From Nocardioides sp. SLBN-35 (lineage in GTDB: Bacteria; Actinomycetota; Actinomycetes; Propionibacteriales; Nocardioidaceae): a stretch of 64,000 nucleotides of DNA. The notes beneath the pieces are model-generated. The model was not told the DNA's origin. It did no database searches and saw only the letters and a list, made by a program, of their open reading frames with translations. Both the position numbers and the translations under genes were made by a program. The stretch's first letter is position 1. Each line of letters starts with the position of its first letter. Location: contig NZ_VFNU01000001.1 of assembly GCF_006715725.1 (NCBI RefSeq), forward strand, positions 2,108,001 to 2,172,000. Reading direction: 5' to 3'. This document shows, one piece after another, positions 9,919-19,306 of the stretch.

Positions 9919-10137
9919 GGCTGCCCTCACCTCCTTCCTCTGTCGGATGGATCGTCCAGGGTCCGTATTTCCGTTCGGCCACGAAGGCATGAAGGACAGG
10001 AGACCTCTGCGCGAGGTCCGACTCGTCGAATGTACGTCGGCGCGCGCTCCCGGCTCCACCGGTTTGCCCGTCCCGGCGCGTCCCGCTGAATGGGAGGGCG
10101 AGCGGCACGAGGTGTGACCGGGGCCACGCTCGGCGTC

Positions 10138-11121
10138 ATGTTCGCGATGATCATGAACGAGACGGGCGGGCCCGAGGTCCTGCAGTACGGCGAGATCGAG
10201 ACGCCCGAGCCGGGGCCCGGGGAGGTGCGGGTACGGGTGGCGTACGCCGGCGTGAACCCGGCCGACTGGAAGAACCGGCAGGGCATGCTGGCCGCCTTCC
10301 GGCCCTACGTCTTCCCCTACGTGCTGGGCTTCGACGCCGCCGGCGTCGTCGACGCGCTCGGCGAGGACGTCACGGGGTTCGCGCTCGGCGACCGCGTGGT
10401 GACCCCGACCAACCACGGTCAGGGCGCGCAGGGCAGCTACGCGGAGTACGCCGTCGCGAACGTCGACCGGGTCGCGCGCATCCCCGAGGGCATGGGCTTC
10501 GCCGAGGCCGCGGCCCTACCGGTGGCCGCGCTGACCGCGTGGCAGGCGCTGCAGCACAACGGCGGCGTGCAGCCCGGCCAGCAGGTGCTGGTGCACGGCG
10601 GCTCCGGTGGTCTCGGCAGCTTCGCGGTGCAGTTCGCCCGCGCCGCCGGGGCGCAGGTCGCCGCGACCTGCAGCACCGGCAATGTCGCCTACCTGCGGGA
10701 ACTCGGCGTCGAGCGGGTCATCGACTACGTCACCGAGGACGTCACCGCGGCGGTCAAGGAGTGGGCGCCCGACGGCCTCGACCTGCTCGTCAACACAGCC
10801 GGCGCGAGCTCGCTCACCCACGGCCTCGACCTGGTCCGCCAGGGCGGCGCCTTCGTCAGCATCCCGACGCTCGTCGACGACGGCGACATCCCGGCCGACG
10901 TCGCCGACGCCGCCCGACGTGGCATCGAGCGCGTCTACTCGATGATGACCGACGTCGACTGCGCGCCCGCGCTCGCCACGATCGCCGGGCTCGTCGTGTC
11001 GGGCGAGGTGATCCTCCCGGAGATCCGCGAGCTCGACCTGCGCGAGGCCCCCGCCGCCCACGAGGCGATCCAGACCGGCCACACGCGCGGCAAGATCGTG
11101 CTCAAGGTCGCGGACCTGTGA
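10138..11121 (+). CDS. NADPH:quinone oxidoreductase-like MDR family dehydrogenase
   Basis: 327 residues from the ATG at 10138; an upstream in-frame start at 10090 adds residues with no family similarity. It has the medium-chain dehydrogenase layout: a GroES-like catalytic domain (VRVAYAGVNPADWKNRQG, GFDAAGVV) and a Rossmann NADPH domain with VHGGSGGLGSFAVQFARAAGA. The zinc-ligand cysteines are absent, which places it with zinc-less quinone or enone reductases. It is followed 11 nt later by the Dabb-domain gene, so the pair is probably co-transcribed. The physiological substrate is unknown. Confidence 0.85.
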   Translation: MFAMIMNETGGPEVLQYGEIETPEPGPGEVRVRVAYAGVNPADWKNRQGMLAAFRPYVFPYVLGFDAAGVVDALGEDVTGFALGDRVVTPTNHGQGAQGSYAEYAVANVDRVARIPEGMGFAEAAALPVAALTAWQALQHNGGVQPGQQVLVHGGSGGLGSFAVQFARAAGAQVAATCSTGNVAYLRELGVERVIDYVTEDVTAAVKEWAPDGLDLLVNTAGASSLTHGLDLVRQGGAFVSIPTLVDDGDIPADVADAARRGIERVYSMMTDVDCAPALATIAGLVVSGEVILPEIRELDLREAPAAHEAIQTGHTRGKIVLKVADL

Positions 11122-11132
11122 GGGACAGTGAG

Positions 11133-12203
11133 ATGACCACGACCCCCGCACCGGCCCCTGCACCGGCCCCTGCACCGATCGTCGTCCAGGACCGCTTCGA
11201 GCTCTTCGCCGCCGACCTGCCGCGACTGCGCGAGCTCGTCGCCGGCTACGCCACCGGGGCGGCCGCGCGCGGCCTGAGCCTCGTCGAGGAGCGGGTCTCT
11301 CCTCCGCTCGCCCTCGCCGACCAGCCGGTCGTGCTCTGGGTGCGCTGGACCCTGCCCCACGCCGGAGGCTTCTGGACCGCCCGCGCCCAGACCCACGCTC
11401 CCGACGTCGTGCAGTTCTGGGCCGACGTCGACGCCCTCGTCGTGTCCCGCGCCCGCACCTACCTCGTGGCGCCGGACCAGGTCGGGCCCCCGCCGACCGA
11501 CACCCGCCCCGACGCGGTCACGCCCACCCGGTGGCGCGAGACCGCCCAGCTCCACCTGGCGGCCGATGCCGGCGAGGAGCAGCTGGGCGCGCTGGCCGCG
11601 GTGCTGGCCCGGGCCGCCGAGCTGCCGGGCATCGAGGCCGCGATCCTGAGCCCCAACTACCTGGCCGACCTCGGCGCCGGGCACCTCACCTGGGACCTGG
11701 TCTTCCCGGACCGGGGGACCGCGGAGGTGGCGCACGAGTCGGAGCTGTGGGCCGACGTACTGCTGCCCGCGATCGAGGAGCACTGCACGTCCTGGTCGGC
11801 TCTCGGTCTCGACACGATCGGTGCCGGCGCCCGCGAGCCCGGCATCGCCGGCGGCGTCAAGCGCACCGCGCTCTTCCGGCTGCTGCCGGGCGTCGACCCG
11901 GAGGTCGAGTCGGAGTTCGCCCGCGACACCCTGGCCATGCCCGCGCACATCGCGTCGATCCGCAACTGGCGCCTGAGCCGGGCGATCGCGCTCGACTGGG
12001 ACGCTACCGACGGCGCGCCGTGGGACTTCGTGTGGGAGCAGGAGTACGCCGACCTGGACGGGCTGAGCGTCGACTACATGATCCACCCGCACCACTGGGC
12101 GCACGTCGACCGCTGGTTCGACCTCGAGTCGGGGGCGCAGGTCGTGGACCCGGCGCTGTGCCATGCGTTCGCGGGACTCGCGGAGGGCTTCATCGTGCGC
12201 TGA
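11133..12203 (+). CDS. Dabb (stress-responsive A/B barrel) domain protein
   Basis: 356 residues. A short Pro/Ala linker at the N-terminus is encoded by a 12 bp tandem repeat. An uncharacterised middle follows, with one segment (VLARAAELPGIEAAILSPNYLADLG) resembling a ferredoxin-like barrel half. The C-terminal ~110 residues match the Dabb pattern: KRTALFRLLPGVD, then SIRNWRLSRA, FVWEQEYADLDGL, MIHPHHWAHVDRWFD. Dabb domains occur in small dimeric barrels with stress or polyketide-cyclase roles; the function here is unknown. It is directly behind the reductase gene, suggesting a joint role. Confidence 0.7.
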   Translation: MTTTPAPAPAPAPAPIVVQDRFELFAADLPRLRELVAGYATGAAARGLSLVEERVSPPLALADQPVVLWVRWTLPHAGGFWTARAQTHAPDVVQFWADVDALVVSRARTYLVAPDQVGPPPTDTRPDAVTPTRWRETAQLHLAADAGEEQLGALAAVLARAAELPGIEAAILSPNYLADLGAGHLTWDLVFPDRGTAEVAHESELWADVLLPAIEEHCTSWSALGLDTIGAGAREPGIAGGVKRTALFRLLPGVDPEVESEFARDTLAMPAHIASIRNWRLSRAIALDWDATDGAPWDFVWEQEYADLDGLSVDYMIHPHHWAHVDRWFDLESGAQVVDPALCHAFAGLAEGFIVR

Positions 12204-12253
12204 TCCCGTGCTTCCATGGATCCGGCACCGCAGCGAGCGACAGGACGGCACCT

Positions 12254-12721
12254 ATGGACGACACGAGCTGGGACGGCGCCCGCAAGGCGCGGGTCAAGGA
12301 GGCGCTGCGCGGCCGGGTCGAGGCCGCGCTGGCCAGCGCCCGGGAGGCGGTCGCCGACCAGCAGGGTGCGGCCGAGCTCGACCAGGCCGACGTCCACGAC
12401 GTCGACGACCTCTCGCAGTCCGACGAGGGCGGTGACCTCGCCGGCCTGTTCGGCGGCGTCGTGGCGCGGCGCCAGGAGGAGCTCGCGCGGGTCGATGCCC
12501 TCGACGTCACGCCCACCGACGTCGTCGCGGACGGCGCGATCGTCGCCTTCGGTGACGACCACTACCTCGTCGGGGTGGCCGCCGAGGCGTTCGAGGTCGA
12601 CGGCACGACCTTCGAGGGGATCGCCGCGGACGCCCCGGCGCATGCGGCGATCCTGGGGCTGAAGGCCGGCGACAGGTTCACGATCGGCGGCACCGAGCAC
12701 CGGCTCGACCTCGTGGTCTGA
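12254..12721 (+). CDS. GreA/GreB-like small protein (putative)
   Basis: 155 residues. The N-terminal half is acidic and helical, probably a coiled coil (KARVKEALRGRVEAALASAREAV, RRQEELARVDALD). The C-terminal half looks like the FKBP-like fold of Gre factors, with AIVAFGDDHYLVG and the APAHAAILGLKAGDRFTIGG ending that mirrors the SPLG-ALLG-KKVGD motif of GreA. Such paralogues bind the secondary channel of RNA polymerase, but I cannot confirm the acidic catalytic tip. It is convergent with the pruC gene 12 nt away. Low certainty on function. Confidence 0.55.
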   Translation: MDDTSWDGARKARVKEALRGRVEAALASAREAVADQQGAAELDQADVHDVDDLSQSDEGGDLAGLFGGVVARRQEELARVDALDVTPTDVVADGAIVAFGDDHYLVGVAAEAFEVDGTTFEGIAADAPAHAAILGLKAGDRFTIGGTEHRLDLVV

Positions 12722-12733
12722 GCCTCCTCCCGA

Positions 12734-13879
12734 TCAGGCAGTGAGGTACGGCGCCAGCTCCAGGGCGAGGTGCAGACGCAGCCGGTCCTGGCCGCGGCCG
12801 AGGTCGTAGCCCGTCGCCTGCTCCACCTGCCCGATCCGGTGGTAGACGGTCTGCCGGTGCACGGCGAGCCGGGTCGCCGTACGCCCGGCGCTGCAGGCCT
12901 CGTCGAGCCAGACCCGCACCGTGTCGAGGACGTCGGGGGGCGCGGCGGCGAGGAAGGTCCGCACCCGCGGGTCGATGACGGCGCCCTCGAGGTCGTCGTC
13001 GCGGGTCACGCCGAGCAGGGCGAGCGGGCCGAGGGACTCCCAACGCACGACGGTGCCCGGCTCGGCGGTGCGGGCCACGCGCAGGCCGACCCGGGCGCCG
13101 CGGTGGGCGGCGGCGAGGGCGTCGATGCCCGCCACGGTCGGGCCGGTGGCGGCCCGGGTGACCCGGTCCAGGCTGTCGACGCGGCGACCGAGGCCGAGCG
13201 CGGCGAGCAGGTCGGTGAGCCCGTCGGTCTCGCCGACGAGTGACGCACGGACCACGGCGCAGGCCACGCCCGGGCTGGAGCGCACCCAGACCACCCCGGA
13301 GCGCGAGGGCCGACTCGACACCTGGTCGAGCAGCTCGGGCCGCTCCAGCAGCACGCAGGTCACCGGCTCCTGCAGGTCGAGGCCGCCGGCGTGCGCGAGG
13401 TCGACCGCCGACTCGCGCGCCGCCAGTCGACCGCCCTCGACGAGCTCGCGGAAGAGCGCGTCGCGGTGGGCCTGGCGGCGCTCGGCCACGTTGAGCAGCC
13501 GGGCCGCCGACTCCGCGATCCGGGTCGCCTCGGGCCAGGTGGACTCGGGGATCCGGCCCTCGGGGTCGATCAGCCAGAAGTACCCGTGCACCCGGTCGAG
13601 GTGCCGCGCCGGGACGCAGAGTCGGGCCACGATCCCGAGGTCCGGGTCGGCCGGCGTACGCAACGGGCCGAGGGAGTCCTCGATGCCCTGGCCGCGGAAC
13701 CACACCAGCACGTCCTCGCTCGAGCGGCGCTGCAGGATCGAGCGCTGCCGGATGGAGTCGATGACGTCGTCGCCGCGGTGGTCGGAGAACCCGATCAGCC
13801 GGAAGTCGGGGTCCTCCAGGGTGCACGGCGCGTCGGTCAGCCGGGCCATGTCCTCCACGAGGTCGTCGAGCGAGCTCAC
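12734..13879 (-). CDS. pruC: PucR-family regulator of proline catabolism (PruC-like)
   Basis: 381 residues. It has a variable N-terminal sensory region, a GGDEF-like central part, and the C-terminal PucR helix-turn-helix (VRVWLDEACSAGRTATRLAVHRQTVYHRIGQVEQATGYDLG). The gene is divergent from proline dehydrogenase across 82 bp that hold three TGTSAC motifs. The same arrangement is known in mycobacteria, where the PucR-like activator PruC next to pruB-pruA turns on proline use; I apply the symbol by this context. The ATG at 13879 gives a full-length family member. Proline or a derivative is the likely signal. Confidence 0.8.
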   Translation of the reverse strand: MSSLDDLVEDMARLTDAPCTLEDPDFRLIGFSDHRGDDVIDSIRQRSILQRRSSEDVLVWFRGQGIEDSLGPLRTPADPDLGIVARLCVPARHLDRVHGYFWLIDPEGRIPESTWPEATRIAESAARLLNVAERRQAHRDALFRELVEGGRLAARESAVDLAHAGGLDLQEPVTCVLLERPELLDQVSSRPSRSGVVWVRSSPGVACAVVRASLVGETDGLTDLLAALGLGRRVDSLDRVTRAATGPTVAGIDALAAAHRGARVGLRVARTAEPGTVVRWESLGPLALLGVTRDDDLEGAVIDPRVRTFLAAAPPDVLDTVRVWLDEACSAGRTATRLAVHRQTVYHRIGQVEQATGYDLGRGQDRLRLHLALELAPYLTA

Positions 13880-13887
13880 TGGACAAG

Positions 13888-13937
13888 TGTCACACGTTCG
13901 CGGCCGAAAGATGTGACAGGTGTCCGTTCCGTGTGAC
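13888..13937. promoter_or_regulatory. TGTSAC motif cluster between pruC and pruB
   Basis: TGTCACA at 13888-13894, TGTGACA at 13912-13918 and TGTGAC at 13932-13937. The first two form an inverted pair; the second and third are direct repeats 20 bp apart, about two helical turns. They lie just upstream of a TAGCGT box 4 nt before GGAGAC and the pruB start, the position expected for an activator. Assignment to the PruC-like protein is inference. Confidence 0.45.
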
Positions 13938-13961
13938 CCGGCACGCTCCTAGCGTGGAGAC

Positions 13962-14897
13962 ATGCTCGACCAGGCCCTGAGTCACACCCTGAACCGCGCC
14001 TCCCGCAGCGCCCGCGCCCGCCGCGCCGTCGAGTCCTTCCCCGTTACCCGCAAGGTCGTCGACCGGTTCGTGCCCGGCGAGTCCACCGCCGACGCGGTCG
14101 AGGCCACCCGTCGCCTGGTCGCCGCCGGCCGCGCGGTCACCATCGACGTGCTCGGCGAGGACGTCCTCGACCTGGCCGGCGCCCGCGCTATGCGCGACGC
14201 CTACCGCGCCCTCCTCGCCGCGCTGGCCGAGGCCGGCTGCGCCGCCGGCGCCGACGTGTCCCTCAAGCTCTCCGCGATGGGCCAGGCCCTGCCCGGCGGT
14301 ACGACGATCGCCACCGACCACGCCGCCGAGATCGCCGACGCGGCCGCCGCCCTGGGCTGCACCGTCACCCTCGACATGGAGGACCACACGACCGTCGACT
14401 CGACGCTCGCGATCGGCGGCGCGCTGCGCGCGACGTACCCGTTCGTCGGGAACGTGCTGCAGACCAACCTGCGCCGTACCCCCGGCGACATCGCGGACCT
14501 CGACGGCACCGGCGCCCGGATCCGCCTGGTCAAGGGTGCCTATCGCGAGCCCGAGACGGTCGCGCTGCAGCGCAAGGCCGAGGTCGACCACGCCTACGAG
14601 CGGGCTGTCGACGCGCTGATGGCCTCCGACTGCTACCCGATGATCGCCACCCACGACCCGGCGATGCTCGACCGCGCGGTGGCTGCCGCGGTGGCCGCAG
14701 GTCGCGGCGCGGACCGCTGGGAGGCGCAGATGCTCTACGGCGTGCGCCCCGAGCTCGAGCAGCGGATGGTCGAGGAGGGCATGAGGATGCGCGTCTACAT
14801 CCCGTTCGGCACCGACTGGTACGGGTACTTCATGCGCCGGCTCGCCGAGCGCCCCGCCAACGTCGCCTTCTTCCTGCGCGCCCTCGCGCACCGCTGA
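13962..14897 (+). CDS. pruB: Proline dehydrogenase (FAD)
   Basis: 311 residues, a monofunctional bacterial PRODH catalysing L-proline to pyrroline-5-carboxylate with transfer of electrons to quinone. The TIM barrel shows the family motifs: DVSLKLSAMG, LDMEDHTTVD, the flavin- and substrate-contacting IRLVKGAYREPE, ATHDP, EAQMLYGVRPE and the C-terminal RVYIPFGTDWYGYFMRRLAERP with substrate-binding Arg residues. It is the first gene of a two-gene operon, 28 nt before pruA, and is divergent from the PucR-type regulator. Length and motifs are complete. Confidence 0.93.
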   Translation: MLDQALSHTLNRASRSARARRAVESFPVTRKVVDRFVPGESTADAVEATRRLVAAGRAVTIDVLGEDVLDLAGARAMRDAYRALLAALAEAGCAAGADVSLKLSAMGQALPGGTTIATDHAAEIADAAAALGCTVTLDMEDHTTVDSTLAIGGALRATYPFVGNVLQTNLRRTPGDIADLDGTGARIRLVKGAYREPETVALQRKAEVDHAYERAVDALMASDCYPMIATHDPAMLDRAVAAAVAAGRGADRWEAQMLYGVRPELEQRMVEEGMRMRVYIPFGTDWYGYFMRRLAERPANVAFFLRALAHR

Positions 14898-14925
14898 TCC
14901 CACCGCTTCCCGAGAGAGGACTGAC

Positions 14926-16560
<1,635 letters not shown>

Positions 16561-16563
<3 letters not shown>

Positions 16564-16736
16564 CCCGGCAGAAACAGGCTCGCGAATTCCGCCGACCCGG
16601 CTCGAACTGTCCCGCGAATGCCGCTGACCCGGCAGAAGATGGCCCCGTCGGGTGTCATCTTCTGCCGGGTCAGCGCGCAATTCGAGCCACTTTCTGCCGG
16701 GTCGGCGTGAGATCAGGGGCAGTTCGCGCCGGGTCA
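16561..16736. repeat. Symmetric palindromic repeat array, 3 direct + 3 inverted 32-bp units
   Basis: Plus-strand units begin at 16561, 16593 and 16625; minus-strand units begin at 16736, 16704 and 16672. All six start with the 9-mer YGACCCGGC, and the first base alternates T, C, T inward from both ends. Every pair is symmetric about 16648.5. The innermost pair is a perfect 20 bp hairpin (16622-16641 and 16656-16675) with a 14 nt loop. The outermost units start exactly on the TGA stops of the convergent genes pruA and the VOC gene. Outside the head, units share only partial similarity. It could act as a bidirectional terminator, an mRNA 3'-end protector or a protein-binding array; which one is not visible from sequence. 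Confidence 0.9.
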
Positions 16737-17111
16737 GCCGCCGTAGGGGACCGTGATGATCTCCAGGTTGTGGCCGTCGGGGTCGGACCAGTAGAGACCG
16801 CGGCCGCCGTCGTTGCGGTTGATCGCGCCCTCCTGCCGGTGGAACGGGTCGGCCCAGAAGGTCAGCCCGCGATCGACGATGCGGGCGTGGATCGCGTCGA
16901 ACTCCTCGTCCCCGACGAGGAACGCGTAGTGCTGGGAGGTCACCGGGCCGGGGGCGCCGACGACGTCGAGGCTCACTCCGTTGCCGAGCTCGACGACGCG
17001 GAAGGGTCCGTAGACCGCGGCCTCCGGGAGGCCGAGCAGGTCGGTGAGGAAGGCCGCGGTGTCGTCGCGGTCGGTGGCGTGGACGATCGTGTGGTTCAGC
17101 TCGATGGACAT
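16734..17111 (-). CDS. VOC (glyoxalase/dioxygenase fold) protein
   Basis: 125 residues. The VOC fold motifs are clear: LNHTIVHATDRDDTAAFLTDLLGLP, GNGVSLDVVG, HYAFLVGDEEFDAIHARI, and the ending GGRGLYWSDPDGHNLEIITVPYG with His in the first strand, His in QHYAF and Glu in NLEII as likely metal ligands. It starts 2 nt after the stop of the DHA2-type efflux gene, so the two are one operon. The pairing suggests a resistance or detoxification role, such as inactivating or sequestering a toxic compound, but the substrate is unknown. Its stop codon lies in the last repeat unit of the palindromic array. Confidence 0.8.
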   Translation of the reverse strand: MSIELNHTIVHATDRDDTAAFLTDLLGLPEAAVYGPFRVVELGNGVSLDVVGAPGPVTSQHYAFLVGDEEFDAIHARIVDRGLTFWADPFHRQEGAINRNDGGRGLYWSDPDGHNLEIITVPYGG

Positions 17112-17113
17112 GG

Positions 17114-18535
17114 TCAGGCTCCTTGCTCTCCAGTGTGCGCCTTCGACGCCGGCAGCAGCACGGCCGGGACGACGGCGAGGACGGCGACGGCCAGCGGCCA
17201 CCAGAAGGCGGCGCCGAAGGCGTCGGCGGGTGCAGCGGCAGCGGACAGCTGGTGCTGCAGGACGGTGGCGAAGACGGCGGTGGCGACGACGCCGCCGGTG
17301 CGCTGGGCGATGCTCATCGTCGTGGTGGCGCGGGGGATGGCGGCGTGGTCCAGGGCGGCGTACGCCGCGGCGCTGGTCGGCGCGAAGATGCAGCCGGCGC
17401 CGAGGCCGATCGCGAACAGCGCGATCCCGAGATAGACCTGACCCGGGTCGCTGCCGACCGCGGTGTAGCCGAGGAAGCCGGCCACCAGCAGGCCGACGCC
17501 GGCGAGCACGACGGCCCGGCCGCGACCACGGTCGACCAGCCGGCCGGTCAGCGCCATCGCGAGCGCTGCTCCCACGCCCTGGGGCACGAGCAGGAGGCCG
17601 GTCTGCAGCTCGGTCTCGCCGCGCGCGAGGAGGTGGTAGAGCGGGAGCAGGAAGCCCGCGCCGGTGAGGACGCCGACGGCGAGGAACTGCACGGCCGTCG
17701 CGGTCGCGAAGCCACGGGTGGCGAAGTGGCGCAGCTCGACCAGCGGCCGCTCGGTGCGCAGGGCGTGGGCCACGAACGCGACCAGGAGCATGACGCCGCC
17801 GGCGATCCCGGTCGCCGCCTCGGTGGACGACCCGGTGGGGGCGGCGAGCGCCGTGACGCCGTACGCCAGTGCGACCAGGCCGGGGGAGAGCAGGGCGAGG
17901 CCGAGGACGTCGAGCCGCTCGCGGCCGGCGCCCCGTGCGTCCGCGAGCGCGCGGACCGACCAGGCCAGGCAGGCAAGGCCGACCGGGATGTTGACGAGGA
18001 AGATCCAGCGCCAGTCGACGCTGTCGATGAGCACGCCGCCCAGCACTGGGCCGAGGATCGGCCCCAGCATCATCGGGATGCCGACGACGGCCATCGCGCG
18101 ATCCATCCGCTGCGGGCCGACCGCCCGGGCGACCATCGCGATGCCGACGGGGCTGACCAGGCCGGCGCCTGCGCCCTGGAGGACGCGGAACCCGATGAGG
18201 GAGGGCGCCGACCACGCGGTGCCGCACAGCAGCGAGCCGAATGTGAAGACGCCGACGGCGAGCAACCAGACGCGGCGGGCGCCGTAGCGGTCCATCGCCC
18301 AGCCCGCGAGCGGGATGGTCGCGGTGAAGGCCAGCAGGTAGCCGGTCATCACCCACTGGATCGTGGTGAGGGAGACGGTGAACTCCGCCGCGAGGCGGTC
18401 GGTGGCGACGCTGACGATGGTCGCGTCGAGGACGGTCGTGATCATGCCGAGCACGACCACCGCGATGACGGTGCGGGCCGTGCGGTCGAGCGGTGCCGCG
18501 GCCGAGGCGGGGGCGGGAATGGCGGTCTGGCTCAT
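17114..18535 (-). CDS. MFS drug efflux transporter, DHA2 (EmrB/QacA) type
   Basis: 473 residues with 12-14 membrane segments. DHA2 features: the N-terminal VLDATIVSVATDRLAAEF, with the acidic residue of motif D1 (LDATIV). Next come IQWVMTGYLLAFTATIPLAGWAMDRYGARRVW (motif A, the cytoplasmic GxxxDRxGxRR loop), then LQGAGAGLVSP and motif C in GPILGPVLGGVLID. It uses the proton motive force to export drugs or metabolites. It is the first gene of the efflux-VOC operon and is divergent from the TetR regulator across an 83 bp spacer with three 17 bp repeats. Confidence 0.9.
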   Translation of the reverse strand: MSQTAIPAPASAAAPLDRTARTVIAVVVLGMITTVLDATIVSVATDRLAAEFTVSLTTIQWVMTGYLLAFTATIPLAGWAMDRYGARRVWLLAVGVFTFGSLLCGTAWSAPSLIGFRVLQGAGAGLVSPVGIAMVARAVGPQRMDRAMAVVGIPMMLGPILGPVLGGVLIDSVDWRWIFLVNIPVGLACLAWSVRALADARGAGRERLDVLGLALLSPGLVALAYGVTALAAPTGSSTEAATGIAGGVMLLVAFVAHALRTERPLVELRHFATRGFATATAVQFLAVGVLTGAGFLLPLYHLLARGETELQTGLLLVPQGVGAALAMALTGRLVDRGRGRAVVLAGVGLLVAGFLGYTAVGSDPGQVYLGIALFAIGLGAGCIFAPTSAAAYAALDHAAIPRATTTMSIAQRTGGVVATAVFATVLQHQLSAAAAPADAFGAAFWWPLAVAVLAVVPAVLLPASKAHTGEQGA

Positions 18536-18554
18536 GACGCTCTCCTTTCATGTC

Positions 18555-18605
18555 GTGAATCTAAAGATATAGTGACTCTAAGTTTCTAGTGACGCAAAAG
18601 TCAAG
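18555..18605. promoter_or_regulatory. Three 17-bp direct repeats in the TetR/efflux divergent promoter
   Basis: GTGA occurs at 18555, 18572 and 18589, exactly 17 bp apart. Unit 1 is GTGAATCTAAAGATATA, unit 2 GTGACTCTAAGTTTCTA and unit 3 GTGACGCAAAAGTCAAG; units 1 and 2 share 11 or more positions. The stretch is the most AT-rich sequence nearby and must hold both promoters, so these are likely sites for the TetR protein at 18619-19254. Confidence 0.5.
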
Positions 18606-18618
18606 GTAGGGTGCCGTC

Positions 18619-19254
18619 ATGGCCGAGCTGGGACTGCGCGAGCGCAAGAAGCAGGAGACGCGACGACGGATCACCGAGGCCGCGATCGAGCTGTTCGCCG
18701 AGCGCGGGTTCGAGCAGGTGCCGGTCGCGGACATCGCCGTCGCCGCCGACGTCTCCACCGCCACGGTGTTCAACTACTTCCCTGCCAAGGAGGACCTGAT
18801 CTACGACGGGATGGCCGCCTTCAACGAGCACCTGCTCGCCGCCGTCCGCGACCGGCCCGCGGGCCAGCGGGTCGTCAGCGCGTTCCGGGAGTACGTCGTC
18901 CAGCCCCGCGGCGTCCTCGCCGACCCCACCTCGCCGGTGCTCGCCGGGCTGTCCCGGATCGCACGGATCGTCCAGGACAGCCCCAGCCTGCAGGCCCGCG
19001 AGCGGCTCGAGGCCGACCGTGCGGTCGCCGCGCTGCGCGACCTCCTGCACGACGAGCTCGGTGACGACCTGCGCTCCTGGACCGTCGCCTCGGCACTCGT
19101 CGGCACCACTCGCGGGATGACCCGCGAGGTGCAGCGGGCCGCCGCCGAGGGCCGGGTCGACGCGCGGCTGTCCGAGCGACTCCTCGCGTCGGCCGCCGCG
19201 GCCATCGACGTCATCCAGGTCGGGTTGGCCGAGGCGACGAAACCGCACCGGTGA
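18619..19254 (+). CDS. TetR-family regulator of the adjacent efflux operon
   Basis: 211 residues. The N-terminal helix-turn-helix is textbook TetR: RRRITEAAIELFAERGFEQVPVADIAVAADVSTATVFNYFPAKEDLI. The C-terminal ligand domain is divergent, as is normal. The gene faces the efflux-VOC operon across 83 bp that contain three 17 bp repeats, so it is most likely an autoregulating repressor released by a compound exported by the pump. The ATG at 18619 is the only good start. Confidence 0.9.
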   Translation: MAELGLRERKKQETRRRITEAAIELFAERGFEQVPVADIAVAADVSTATVFNYFPAKEDLIYDGMAAFNEHLLAAVRDRPAGQRVVSAFREYVVQPRGVLADPTSPVLAGLSRIARIVQDSPSLQARERLEADRAVAALRDLLHDELGDDLRSWTVASALVGTTRGMTREVQRAAAEGRVDARLSERLLASAAAAIDVIQVGLAEATKPHR

Positions 19255-19306
19255 GCCGGTCCTGATCGACGAAGGACCCGCCGGCCGCGCCGCCTAGGCT
19301 GCGGCC

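Noticed and set aside
10090..10137. Earlier start for the quinone-oxidoreductase-like gene
   Set aside because: The extra residues (MGGRAARGV...) do not match the family N-terminus, which begins at the ATG at 10138.
9919..10137. Hidden small gene or RNA in the 219 bp divergent gap
   Set aside because: No frame with a plausible start and coding bias, and no strong structure.
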